Source: an uncultured Bacteroidales bacterium
Lineage (GTDB): Bacteria; Bacteroidota; Bacteroidia; Bacteroidales; Marinilabiliaceae
Direction of reading: 5' to 3'
Assembly: GCA_937892255.1 (NCBI GenBank)
Contig: CALAUL010000009.1
Location: 1-36,141 of the forward strand
Length of the DNA: 36,141 bases
The notes beneath the pieces were generated by a model, which ran no database searches, had not been told where the DNA came from, and was given only the letters and a program-made list of their open reading frames with translations. This document shows positions 1 through 6,284 of this stretch, in pieces. Numbering within the stretch: position 1 is the stretch's first letter; each line of letters opens with the position of its first letter. The position numbers and the translations under genes are program-made.

Positions 1-533
1 TTAAGAACCTCGACTTATCATTGCAACCATCGTTGGACTTTGCAAGGGATATGTTTCTCTTTTCATTCTACACTCGCGGCATGTCATTCATCGATATGGC
101 ATACCTCAAAAAGAAAGATCTATCGAATGGCATACTCTCATACCGCAGACGCAAAACAGGCCAACAACTCTTTATTCGTTGGGAGAAATGTATGCAGGAG
201 ATTGTGGATAAGTATGATAATCCGCTATCTGAATATCTGTTACCTATTATCAAGCCAATGAATGGCGATGAACGCAAGCAATATCAAAATTCAATATATC
301 TAATCAATCGTAAGCTCAAAGAGATTGGCAAGATGATAGGTGTTCTGTTGGCATTGACAATGTACACAGCAAGGCATTCTTGGGCAAGTGTGGCGAAGAA
401 TAAGAATGTCCCAATATCAGTAATCAGCGAGGGAATGGGGCACGATTCAGAAATGACAACGCAGATTTATTTGGCTTCGCTTGATACTGCAGTCGTTGAT
501 AAGGCTAATAGTATGATTCTAAATTTGCTATGA
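1..533 (+). CDS. Tyrosine recombinase, invertase-like, 5' end outside window
   Basis: This is the catalytic half of a phage-integrase-type tyrosine recombinase. The frame is open from base 3, so the N-terminal core-binding domain lies to the left of the window. Visible catalytic elements are the Arg in YTRGMSF, the Lys in YRRRKTGQ, the Arg-His of TARHSWAS, the His of GMGHDSE and the Tyr of QIYLAS near the C-terminus. The short body and the FLFSFYTRGMSF / RRRKTGQ signatures resemble, from memory, the Bacteroides recombinases that invert promoter segments rather than arm-binding conjugative-transposon integrases. The stop codon lies 22 bp before the left arm of a perfect inverted repeat, which fits an invertase acting on its neighbour. 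The family is certain; the invertase role is inferred. Confidence 0.85.
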   Translation, partial: KNLDLSLQPSLDFARDMFLFSFYTRGMSFIDMAYLKKKDLSNGILSYRRRKTGQQLFIRWEKCMQEIVDKYDNPLSEYLLPIIKPMNGDERKQYQNSIYLINRKLKEIGKMIGVLLALTMYTARHSWASVAKNKNVPISVISEGMGHDSEMTTQIYLASLDTAVVDKANSMILNLL

Positions 534-555
534 GATGTTTAGCAAAAAGCTCTAA

Positions 556-574
556 CTCTTAACAAGAGACAAAT
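556..574 (+). repeat. Left arm of 19-bp inverted repeat (IRL)
   Basis: The sequence CTCTTAACAAGAGACAAAT is the exact reverse complement of 726-744. Its outer 13 bases form their own small palindrome (CTCTT-AAC-AAGAG). Identity stops at base 19 on both sides, as expected for a recombination site rather than a duplicated gene fragment. The arm lies just behind the recombinase stop codon. Confidence 0.9.
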
Positions 575-688
575 TATAAATAATTACAGGCTGTATTTTA
601 ATAGTATAATTATCGATTCAAAGTGTATTTGCTAAACAATTCAAAATAAAATTCTTATGCACGAAACTTTTTTCTGGATAAATCAGCC

Positions 689-716
689 TTTGATTGCGAT
701 ATTTTGCGTAATTTTG
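689..716 (+). promoter_or_regulatory. Promoter of the type VII-like operon
   Basis: A -33 element TTTG (689-692) and a -7 element TAATTTTG (709-716, consensus TAnnTTTG) are separated by 16 bp. Transcription would start near 722-724 and reach the first ATG at 762. It lies wholly inside the 556-744 inverted-repeat segment. Confidence 0.6.
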
Positions 717-725
717 CATCGTGCG

Positions 726-744
726 ATTTGTCTCTTGTTAAGAG
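726..744 (-). repeat. Right arm of 19-bp inverted repeat (IRR)
   Basis: ATTTGTCTCTTGTTAAGAG matches the complement of 556-574 over all 19 bases. It lies between the predicted transcription start (about 722-724) and the ATG at 762, so it would be in the 5' leader when the promoter points right. Confidence 0.9.
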
Positions 745-761
745 ATTTAAAATAAAGGACA

Positions 762-1181
762 ATGATTAAGGTAAGTGATTACTACAAAAAGAACCATTCT
801 TCAATTGCAAATTTGGATAAATTTGCAGATGTCTCTCCCTGTTCGGATGTTTTCCCTTTTGAAGGTCTGTATATAGGAGAATTTGAAAGTGTAACAGGAC
901 ATAAGCTCCCTGCTTTATTGTCATTCGAAGAAATTAATGGATTATGCTTTCTTTCAAACTCCACAAATCGCCAATATATAAATAAAATGATACAATCAAT
1001 CGTGTTACGATTTGTTGCATCATTACCACTTGACTTGTGTAGATTTTTCTTATACGATGGAACTGGATTAGGAGCAAATTTAATTACGCTTTCTAATTTG
1101 AACTCTCAAATAACAGGAGGTGAAATCATCACAGAATCACAAGCTCTTTTAAAAGCATTGAGAGATATTCAGCGAATATGA
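762..1181 (+). CDS. FtsK/SpoIIIE-like ATPase, N-terminal fragment
   Basis: This 139-residue ORF looks like the first half of an FtsK-type ATPase domain. Residues 58-80 sit where the P-loop strand and helix would be, but the loop reads LSNSTNRQ, with no GxxGxGK[ST]. A strand around 94-100 (RFFLYDG) matches the strand before the DxxG region of these ATPases. The sequence then stops in the middle of the domain; the missing Walker B half is the beginning of the next ORF. The two ORFs overlap by four bases (ATGA at 1178-1181) and share a repeated stretch, SQALLKALRDIQ. I infer that both derive from one gene broken by an insertion or duplication. It may still be made as a separate subunit through coupled translation. 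Confidence 0.6.
   Translation: MIKVSDYYKKNHSSIANLDKFADVSPCSDVFPFEGLYIGEFESVTGHKLPALLSFEEINGLCFLSNSTNRQYINKMIQSIVLRFVASLPLDLCRFFLYDGTGLGANLITLSNLNSQITGGEIITESQALLKALRDIQRI
1135..1172 (+). repeat. 38-bp direct repeat, copy 1
   Basis: This copy is identical to 1206-1243, at an offset of 71 bp. It encodes SQALLKALRDIQ near the end of the first ATPase fragment, and both copies are read in the same phase of the repeat. Confidence 0.95.
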
Positions 1182-3370
1182 TAGATTGGAATATAACAAG
1201 TAATAAATCACAAGCTCTTTTAAAAGCATTGAGAGATATTCAGAGCCATATACCAAATGTTATCCAAAAAGTTTTGGGTTATAAGTATTCTGATAAAACT
1301 TTAATAGAATTCAATTCTATATCAAAAGAGAAAACGGTACCATATAATTTCCTAGTCATAACTGATTATCCACGCTCATTTTCAAGAGAACATTTCGAGT
1401 CGCTTCAAATGATTTTGAAGAATTGCAAAAAAGCAGGAGTTTTCGTAATAATGAGTATGGATACCTCGTATGTTAATTCCAATACATACGATGAAGTACC
1501 ATTTATGAATATCTTAAATGATATGACCACTATCTATCAGAAAGGTGAGAGATATTATATAACGCATACCAAATATGATGATCTTTATAGAAAATTTAAA
1601 TTAACATTAGATGCAAATTTCTTAGATGATATTGAAAATATTCTAGAATATATTAAAGCCAAAGAAGTTGTTACTAAAAAGATAGAATGTGTAAATTTGA
1701 TAGATTACATTCCTGCCAACAATCATTGGTGGAAAAGAAATAGTGCTACAGAACTGAGTATTCCATTTGGTGTAACCCCTAATTCAGATGTTGTAAATCT
1801 TTCTATAACCCAAACATCTGGAAAAAATGTTGCTGTCACTGTAGGGATATCTGGTTCGGGCAAAAGCGTTTTTTTAAATACTATTATTACCAGTGCTGCT
1901 ATTCATTATTCTCCCGATGAACTTGACCTATATCTAATAGACTTTTCTGGCGTAGAATTCAATATTTATGCAGATGAGGTATTGCCTCACGCCAAAGTTA
2001 TAGCTCCTGAAAGCGAACGAGAGTTAGGAATAAGCGTTCTGAGGGAAATTGATGAAGAAGGGGTAAGAAGACAAAAATTATTTAGCAAAGCTGGTGTTAA
2101 TAATATTACCGATTATAGGAAGAAGAATCCAACAGAGGCATTACCTCGTATATTGGTAATTATCGATGAGTTCCAAAAGATTTTTGAGAATGATATGGAT
2201 TCCATCTCTTATGAGGCGGAAACGATAATCCATAATATTGTCAAAGAGTACCGAAAATTTGGAATTAATTTAATATTAGCTACCCAAACGATTAATAATT
2301 ATACAAACAAGATTGGTTTGGGAATGATTGCGAATAGAATTGTTTTTGAATGGAATGATGATGATTCACATTGTTTATTTGTTGGTCAGCCACCTACACA
2401 AATGATCTCAGAAGTTGGAGATTGCGTATATAACGACAACCTTGGTAAAGCGAAAAACCACATACAGACTAAATGCTATAATGTTTCGTTGGATCAAATA
2501 CGACCTATTTTAAAACAACTTTCAGAGAAAGCAACATCTCAAAAGATTAAAGATAAGGAATTATTTGTATTTAGAAGTAATGCAAAATCCTATTTTTCAG
2601 ATAATAAAAATATAACTAAAATTGAGAAGTGCGATATTCCTGGCAAGGTTAGAGTATACTTGGGAGAGCCTATAGCAATCTCTGAAGATCATGTTTATAT
2701 TGAACTACAGCATAATGTAAATGCTAATATTCTGGTAATAGGAGGTTCTGGTTATGATGCAGCCTTAAGAATCGCTATAAATTGTGTAAAGAGTCTGCTT
2801 TTGTCGCACAACGATAATAAAGCCACTTTTGTTTTTTTGAATTTTATGCAGAATGAGAATGTATTGTTTGAAAAACCGAATGAATTGTATGGAAATATTC
2901 CATTTACACATGAGTTTATAGAGACAAATGGGCAGTTGGAATATCTCGAAAAAATTAAAACTGAAATTGAAAGGCGTCAATCGAGTCCTTTAATAAAAAG
3001 AAGGCATATTTTTATATCTATATACTCATACGAATTTGCATATTCATTTAGAAAGAGCGGTGATTGGGGTGACATGTCTGAGTGTGGTAAGATATTGTCT
3101 TATATTTTGGAACACGGACCATTAGTTGGCATCTTTACAATTTTACAGGTGAGTGAACTTAGCAGTCTTAAAAAATCGTTAGAGTCTCCACTGAGTTTTT
3201 TTAATCACCGAATTGCTCTGCAGATGAGTGAAGATGACTCTAGAGATGTTCTCTACTCTGCAATAGCTAGCAAGCTATATGACAAGAGACGAAGCAGTTC
3301 TGAGAATAGAGCATATTATTATAATAACAGCAATAATTCAATAGTGAAGTTCAAACCATACGAAATATAA
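1178..3370 (+). CDS. FtsK/SpoIIIE-family ATPase (EccC/EssC-like)
   Basis: This is a 730-residue motor protein, the likely energy source of the type VII-like system. Residues 23-160 continue the degenerate first ATPase domain begun in the preceding ORF (Walker B-like strand FLVITDYP). The central domain is intact: Walker A GISGSGKS at 223-230, Walker B ILVIIDEF with D330/E331, and the sensor region LILATQTI near 365-372. A third domain from about 510 has GGSGYDA at 522-528 where the P-loop should be, so it lacks the Lys and Ser/Thr and is probably inactive. Three FtsK-like domains in a row match EccC/EssC of type VII secretion, though there the active domain is usually the first. No membrane segment is visible, unlike mycobacterial EccC. 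The WXG-like genes begin four bases downstream. DNA pumping is a less likely alternative because no gamma domain is present. Confidence 0.85.
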   Translation: MIDWNITSNKSQALLKALRDIQSHIPNVIQKVLGYKYSDKTLIEFNSISKEKTVPYNFLVITDYPRSFSREHFESLQMILKNCKKAGVFVIMSMDTSYVNSNTYDEVPFMNILNDMTTIYQKGERYYITHTKYDDLYRKFKLTLDANFLDDIENILEYIKAKEVVTKKIECVNLIDYIPANNHWWKRNSATELSIPFGVTPNSDVVNLSITQTSGKNVAVTVGISGSGKSVFLNTIITSAAIHYSPDELDLYLIDFSGVEFNIYADEVLPHAKVIAPESERELGISVLREIDEEGVRRQKLFSKAGVNNITDYRKKNPTEALPRILVIIDEFQKIFENDMDSISYEAETIIHNIVKEYRKFGINLILATQTINNYTNKIGLGMIANRIVFEWNDDDSHCLFVGQPPTQMISEVGDCVYNDNLGKAKNHIQTKCYNVSLDQIRPILKQLSEKATSQKIKDKELFVFRSNAKSYFSDNKNITKIEKCDIPGKVRVYLGEPIAISEDHVYIELQHNVNANILVIGGSGYDAALRIAINCVKSLLLSHNDNKATFVFLNFMQNENVLFEKPNELYGNIPFTHEFIETNGQLEYLEKIKTEIERRQSSPLIKRRHIFISIYSYEFAYSFRKSGDWGDMSECGKILSYILEHGPLVGIFTILQVSELSSLKKSLESPLSFFNHRIALQMSEDDSRDVLYSAIASKLYDKRRSSSENRAYYYNNSNNSIVKFKPYEI
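1206..1243 (+). repeat. 38-bp direct repeat, copy 2
   Basis: The second copy encodes the same SQALLKALRDIQ near the start of the large ATPase ORF. Because 71 is not a multiple of three, deleting one copy plus the 33-bp spacer fuses the two ORFs in frame into about 845 codons. Confidence 0.95.
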
Positions 3371-3374
3371 AATT

Positions 3375-3656
3375 ATGAGTAATATTGGAATTACATTAGG
3401 CCTCTCTGATATAAAAAAACTGAGGCAAAGTTTTAGAGAACTATCTTCCGATTTAAACAATGCTTTAAAAGAAACCGAAGAAAGTATTGAGGACGTTTCT
3501 AGAACATGGCATGATGAAAACTTTAAAACATTTTATAATAGGTTTGAAGTTGACAAGCAAAAGTTAATGCCTCTTAGTAAAAAAATTTCAGAGTTTGAAA
3601 GTGGCTTCTTGAGTGAAATAGAAAGGAAACTTGTAAAATACATTAATAGAGGGTAA
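3375..3656 (+). CDS. WXG100-like small protein 1
   Basis: This 93-residue, highly charged protein is predicted to be nearly all helix. A central TWHDENF motif (W45, D47, F50) is followed by a second helix. The length and the helix-turn-helix with a mid-protein tryptophan are the hallmarks of WXG100/EsxA proteins, with Asp in place of the usual Gly. Such proteins are the exported substrates or partners of FtsK-type ATPases in type VII systems. There is no signal peptide. It starts four bases after the ATPase gene and ends one base before a paralogue of the same length, suggesting a heterodimer. The C-terminal secretion motif YxxxD/E of Esx proteins is not clearly present. Confidence 0.7.
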   Translation: MSNIGITLGLSDIKKLRQSFRELSSDLNNALKETEESIEDVSRTWHDENFKTFYNRFEVDKQKLMPLSKKISEFESGFLSEIERKLVKYINRG

Positions 3657-3657
3657 T

Positions 3658-3939
3658 ATGGCTGATTTTGGTGATGTAAGATTGAGCGAATTACAGGATT
3701 TTCAATCTAAAATATTGAAACTATCAAGCGTGTTGAGACAATATCATGAATTGGTCATGCATACCATGAAGATGACAGGACAGAATTGGAGGGATAATAA
3801 ATTCATGGAATTTGAAAGAGAGTTTCGTAAATATCAGGATGAAATACAAACTATAAGTGAGGAATACAAGACCTGGGCATTGAACTATCTGCAAAAAGAA
3901 ATAGACAATGTTAGTGATTTCTTGAATACTCATGTGTAA
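3658..3939 (+). CDS. WXG100-like small protein 2
   Basis: This second 93-residue helical protein has NWRDNKF at 43-49 (W44, D46, F49), again W-x-D in the bend between two predicted helices. Its length and motif position match those of the preceding protein, while the rest of the sequence is quite different, the usual pattern of an Esx heterodimer pair. It has no signal peptide or membrane segment. The gap to the previous gene is a single base, so the two are probably made in equal amounts. The WXG100 assignment rests on size, helix pattern, motif and context rather than on strong sequence identity. Confidence 0.7.
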   Translation: MADFGDVRLSELQDFQSKILKLSSVLRQYHELVMHTMKMTGQNWRDNKFMEFEREFRKYQDEIQTISEEYKTWALNYLQKEIDNVSDFLNTHV

Positions 3940-3950
3940 ACTATCAAGTT

Positions 3951-4769
3951 ATGAATGGAAATGTTAAATTGTCAACATTGTATGAACTTGATCGCACCAT
4001 ACACTCCTTCAAAGAAAATATGGGTACTATAAAAGCGGATTTTGATACAATGGTTGAGAAATTCTTTGTACATTTCCGAAAACAGCGACAAGAATTGAAT
4101 AATCGGTTACTTAATGCAGAAAAAGTATTAGAAGTAGCAGAAAAGAATTTGAGAATAATAGAATTAAGGAGGAGACCATTCTATAATGACGAGCAAAACG
4201 ATAATTTAATCAAGGAGCATATGATTATTATTGAAGCAAGAAACAAAGTGATGCGAGCTCGTCACGAAAGAGATAGGTGCAAAGAGCTATTACAACGATG
4301 CGATAGAATAATTAACAATTGTTCTACCAGAAAGGGATACCACAATGGCATTTATAAAACTATTGAAATGAGTTTGGTAAATGCCTCGAACGAATTGGGA
4401 CACCATATTGATAATGTCATAGACTACCAAAATACAAGTATGGGAATGAGTTCAAAATCGAGTGCAGAGATAGGTAACTATATTACAGGAAGTAACATTG
4501 TTAAGAAAAATGCGAATTGTGTATTCTTCATTAATGGTGGAAAGCCATTAGTAAATGCTAAAATTACAATTGTTGATAATGAACCTTTTGGATTTGGTCA
4601 AATAGATATTTTAACAGACAATAGCGGACAAATAAGTATCCCTTACCATAAGACCTCTGATTGTTCTATATTCATAGAGGGTACAGAAGTATATTCGGGT
4701 CCCCTTTTTAAATATATGGAGTATAATAGAAACCAAGACAACAAAGTGGCGTATTCTGATTGCGAATAG
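3951..4769 (+). CDS. Coiled-coil protein with C-terminal beta domain
   Basis: I do not recognise a named family for this 272-residue protein. Residues 1-165 are almost entirely charged helix with heptad-like spacing (for example 45-120), resembling the elongated helical N-terminus of LXG-type type VII substrates. Residues 187-255 change character: ring of short hydrophobic strands and Gly/Asp turns (KPLVNAKITIVDN, LTDNSGQISI), similar to carboxypeptidase-regulatory or transthyretin-like beta sandwiches. No signal peptide, membrane segment or recognisable toxin domain is visible. In the operon it sits between the two small W-x-D proteins and a third one. A secreted substrate or a structural partner is possible; function is unknown. 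Confidence 0.7.
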   Translation: MNGNVKLSTLYELDRTIHSFKENMGTIKADFDTMVEKFFVHFRKQRQELNNRLLNAEKVLEVAEKNLRIIELRRRPFYNDEQNDNLIKEHMIIIEARNKVMRARHERDRCKELLQRCDRIINNCSTRKGYHNGIYKTIEMSLVNASNELGHHIDNVIDYQNTSMGMSSKSSAEIGNYITGSNIVKKNANCVFFINGGKPLVNAKITIVDNEPFGFGQIDILTDNSGQISIPYHKTSDCSIFIEGTEVYSGPLFKYMEYNRNQDNKVAYSDCE

Positions 4770-4805
4770 TGATAAATAGTTGTAATTATATGTGGAGTAA
4801 TAATT

Positions 4806-5141
4806 ATGAATTATAAAGATGAAATATTCAATTTGCTGAAAAGATTTGACCACGAAAGAGAACAGCATATTCATGGGTGGAATGATGAAAACCAAAAACA
4901 GTTTTATCAGAAACATTTGGATTCTATAATTCCTGATACTGTCAAATATATAAATATGGTTGATGAACTTTTAGATTTATTGTCTCGAAGTAAAAATCAA
5001 ATTGATTCATTAGTAGGCTCGACTACCCCATTCTATGCAGGAACTCCACACGAAAGAGGTGATAGGGTGGATGGAACTTATGCTCCAAAGGATAATACAG
5101 TTTTTATTGCAACTGATTTTTTAAACAACAATTCAAGATAG
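4806..5141 (+). CDS. Third short W-x-D helical protein
   Basis: This 111-residue protein has an N-terminal half resembling the two WXG-like proteins. It has a short first helix, GWNDENQKQF at 24-33 (W25, D27, F33), then a second helix to about residue 70. The C-terminal 40 residues (from about GSTTPFYAG) are polar, Gly/Pro-rich and probably unstructured. The motif WNDENxxxF is very close to WHDENFKxF of the first WXG-like protein, so common descent is plausible. It may be a third Esx-like subunit or a chaperone. A 36-bp gap precedes it and four bases separate it from the next gene. Confidence 0.65.
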   Translation: MNYKDEIFNLLKRFDHEREQHIHGWNDENQKQFYQKHLDSIIPDTVKYINMVDELLDLLSRSKNQIDSLVGSTTPFYAGTPHERGDRVDGTYAPKDNTVFIATDFLNNNSR

Positions 5142-5145
5142 TGTT

Positions 5146-5766
5146 ATGGCACAATATGATGAATATCTACAGTATCTGAAGCATGTAGATGATACCACAT
5201 TACAAGATTTTGAGAAAGAAAAGAGTAAACTTCAAGATGAGATTACTGCCATAAAAAATCAAAGCAGGCAGGAAATAAAATCAATAGAAGAAAAATGTAA
5301 AAAAGAAGTTGAAAAACAAAAATCTGCGTGCGAAATAAAAATTTCGGAAATCAAACAACAGTTCAAAGATAAGGAAGCAGTATTGAATCAAACTCTTGCA
5401 GACGCTAAGAAAAATTATGAAGAAGAGATTAAAAGTCTCAAAAATAAACTTTCAACAGAAAAAGCAAGATACACTAAGGATACTAAAAAAATGACCTCTG
5501 AGATTGAAACCTGCAGAACAGATATTTCTACATTGACTCATAAAGCAAATATGTATGAACAGTTATACAATAATGTTCAACCTAAGTTGAAATCTCTTTC
5601 TAGTATCAGAGGTTTGTTTGTAGCATTAATTACCATTTCCTCATTTGGAATACTTCTCATACTGTATTTCTTCTATTGGATTTTTAATTTAAAGAATTAT
5701 TTCTCTATAAATAGGTGGATACAATGCGATAAATACGATAGTCCTTGGGTGGTTAAAAGATTATAA
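5146..5766 (+). CDS. Coiled-coil membrane protein
   Basis: This is a 206-residue protein of unknown family. Residues 20-140 form a long, Lys/Glu-rich coiled coil. One strong membrane segment follows at about 156-180 (rich in Phe, Leu, Ile, Tyr), then a 26-residue tail containing WIQCDKYDSPWVVKRL. There is no N-terminal signal, so a long cytoplasmic rod anchored by its C-terminal end is likely. In a type VII-like system such a protein could scaffold the ATPase at the inner membrane; this is inferred from its place in the operon. Confidence 0.75.
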   Translation: MAQYDEYLQYLKHVDDTTLQDFEKEKSKLQDEITAIKNQSRQEIKSIEEKCKKEVEKQKSACEIKISEIKQQFKDKEAVLNQTLADAKKNYEEEIKSLKNKLSTEKARYTKDTKKMTSEIETCRTDISTLTHKANMYEQLYNNVQPKLKSLSSIRGLFVALITISSFGILLILYFFYWIFNLKNYFSINRWIQCDKYDSPWVVKRL

Positions 5767-5812
5767 GGCAATAGCACCAAAGCCGTAAGAGGTGCATTAA
5801 AAATGTAATATT

Positions 5813-6016
5813 ATGGGATTATTATGGGGAAATGAAACAAAAAGATGTCCAGAATGTGGTATGGAAATTCCATCATCAGCGAAAACATGCCCTTACTGTC
5901 ATCGAAAATTTGAAGATAGTTTGATAGGGGACATCCATCAATTTGGATGTTTAGGCTTCCCTTTAATGCTATTATTCTTATTGGGTATATTTTGGTTGAT
6001 TAGTCAATGTAGCTAA
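5813..6016 (+). CDS. Zinc-ribbon membrane protein 1
   Basis: This 67-residue protein begins with a four-cysteine zinc ribbon, CPEC (C12, C15) and CPYC (C26, C29). The link DIHQFGCL (40-47) leads into one membrane segment at about 48-64. Tiny zinc-ribbon proteins with a single membrane helix are common in bacteria and rarely have a known role. A 46-bp gap precedes it, containing a weak GCACC/GGTGC stem (about 5774-5792). It is a tandem paralogue of the next gene. As part of this operon it may form the small membrane component of the apparatus. Confidence 0.75.
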   Translation: MGLLWGNETKRCPECGMEIPSSAKTCPYCHRKFEDSLIGDIHQFGCLGFPLMLLFLLGIFWLISQCS

Positions 6017-6226
6017 ATGCGAAGATTACTATTTGGTTCAACAGAAGACAAACATTGCTTTGAATGTGGAATGATGATTCCATGGAGTGCAAAGAAGTGC
6101 CCTTTTTGCCATTCCACTCAAAACTCAACACTTGATGACATCCATCAATATGGTTGCTTAACAATACCGCTAATTCTTTTGGCAATTTGGGGCATAATAG
6201 CATTGATAGTACTATTTGTTGCATAG
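6017..6226 (+). CDS. Zinc-ribbon membrane protein 2
   Basis: This 69-residue paralogue of the preceding protein has the same plan: CFEC (C14, C17), CPFC (C28, C31), the conserved link DIHQYGCL (41-48), then a membrane segment to the end. Its ATG follows the previous TAA directly (TAAATG), so translation is probably coupled. Its own TAG overlaps the first bases of a strong stem-loop, marking the end of the operon. Confidence 0.75.
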   Translation: MRRLLFGSTEDKHCFECGMMIPWSAKKCPFCHSTQNSTLDDIHQYGCLTIPLILLAIWGIIALIVLFVA

Positions 6227-6258
6227 GGCTGTAATAGAGATTCTTCTATTTCAGCCCT
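6225..6258. terminator. Stem-loop terminator between convergent genes
   Basis: AGGGCTG (6225-6231) pairs with CAGCCCT (6252-6258), and the inside also pairs (AATAGA / TCTATT) around a short loop. It lies between the right-going operon and the left-going integrase, so it may stop both transcripts. There is no long T-run. Confidence 0.6.
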
Positions 6259-6284
6259 ATCTAATTTGCTTAATCTCGTAAGGA

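Larger units (their letters stand above)
556..744. other. Candidate invertible promoter segment
   Basis: This 189-bp segment is bounded by perfect 19-bp inverted repeats, contains no ORF, is AT-rich and contains one good outward-facing Bacteroidota promoter. It sits between a tyrosine recombinase of invertase type and a nine-ORF operon. In Bacteroides, capsule and surface-protein loci are switched by inversion of promoters laid out this way. In the orientation shown the promoter faces the operon (ON). Inverted, it would face the recombinase 3' end and leave the operon silent. Inversion is inferred from layout only. Confidence 0.7.

Noticed and set aside
556..744. Simple transcription terminator formed by the 19-bp inverted repeats
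   Set aside because: The arms are 151 bp apart and no T-run follows either arm, so a terminator is much less likely than a recombination segment.
1178..3370. Conjugative coupling protein or chromosome-segregation FtsK
   Set aside because: No N-terminal membrane domain, no C-terminal gamma domain, no relaxase or mating genes nearby; the adjacent W-x-D proteins fit a type VII-like role better.
4611..4916. 101-codon minus-strand ORF over the end of the coiled-coil gene
   Set aside because: It is antisense to two better-supported genes, has no family signature and lies in AT-rich sequence where such frames arise by chance.
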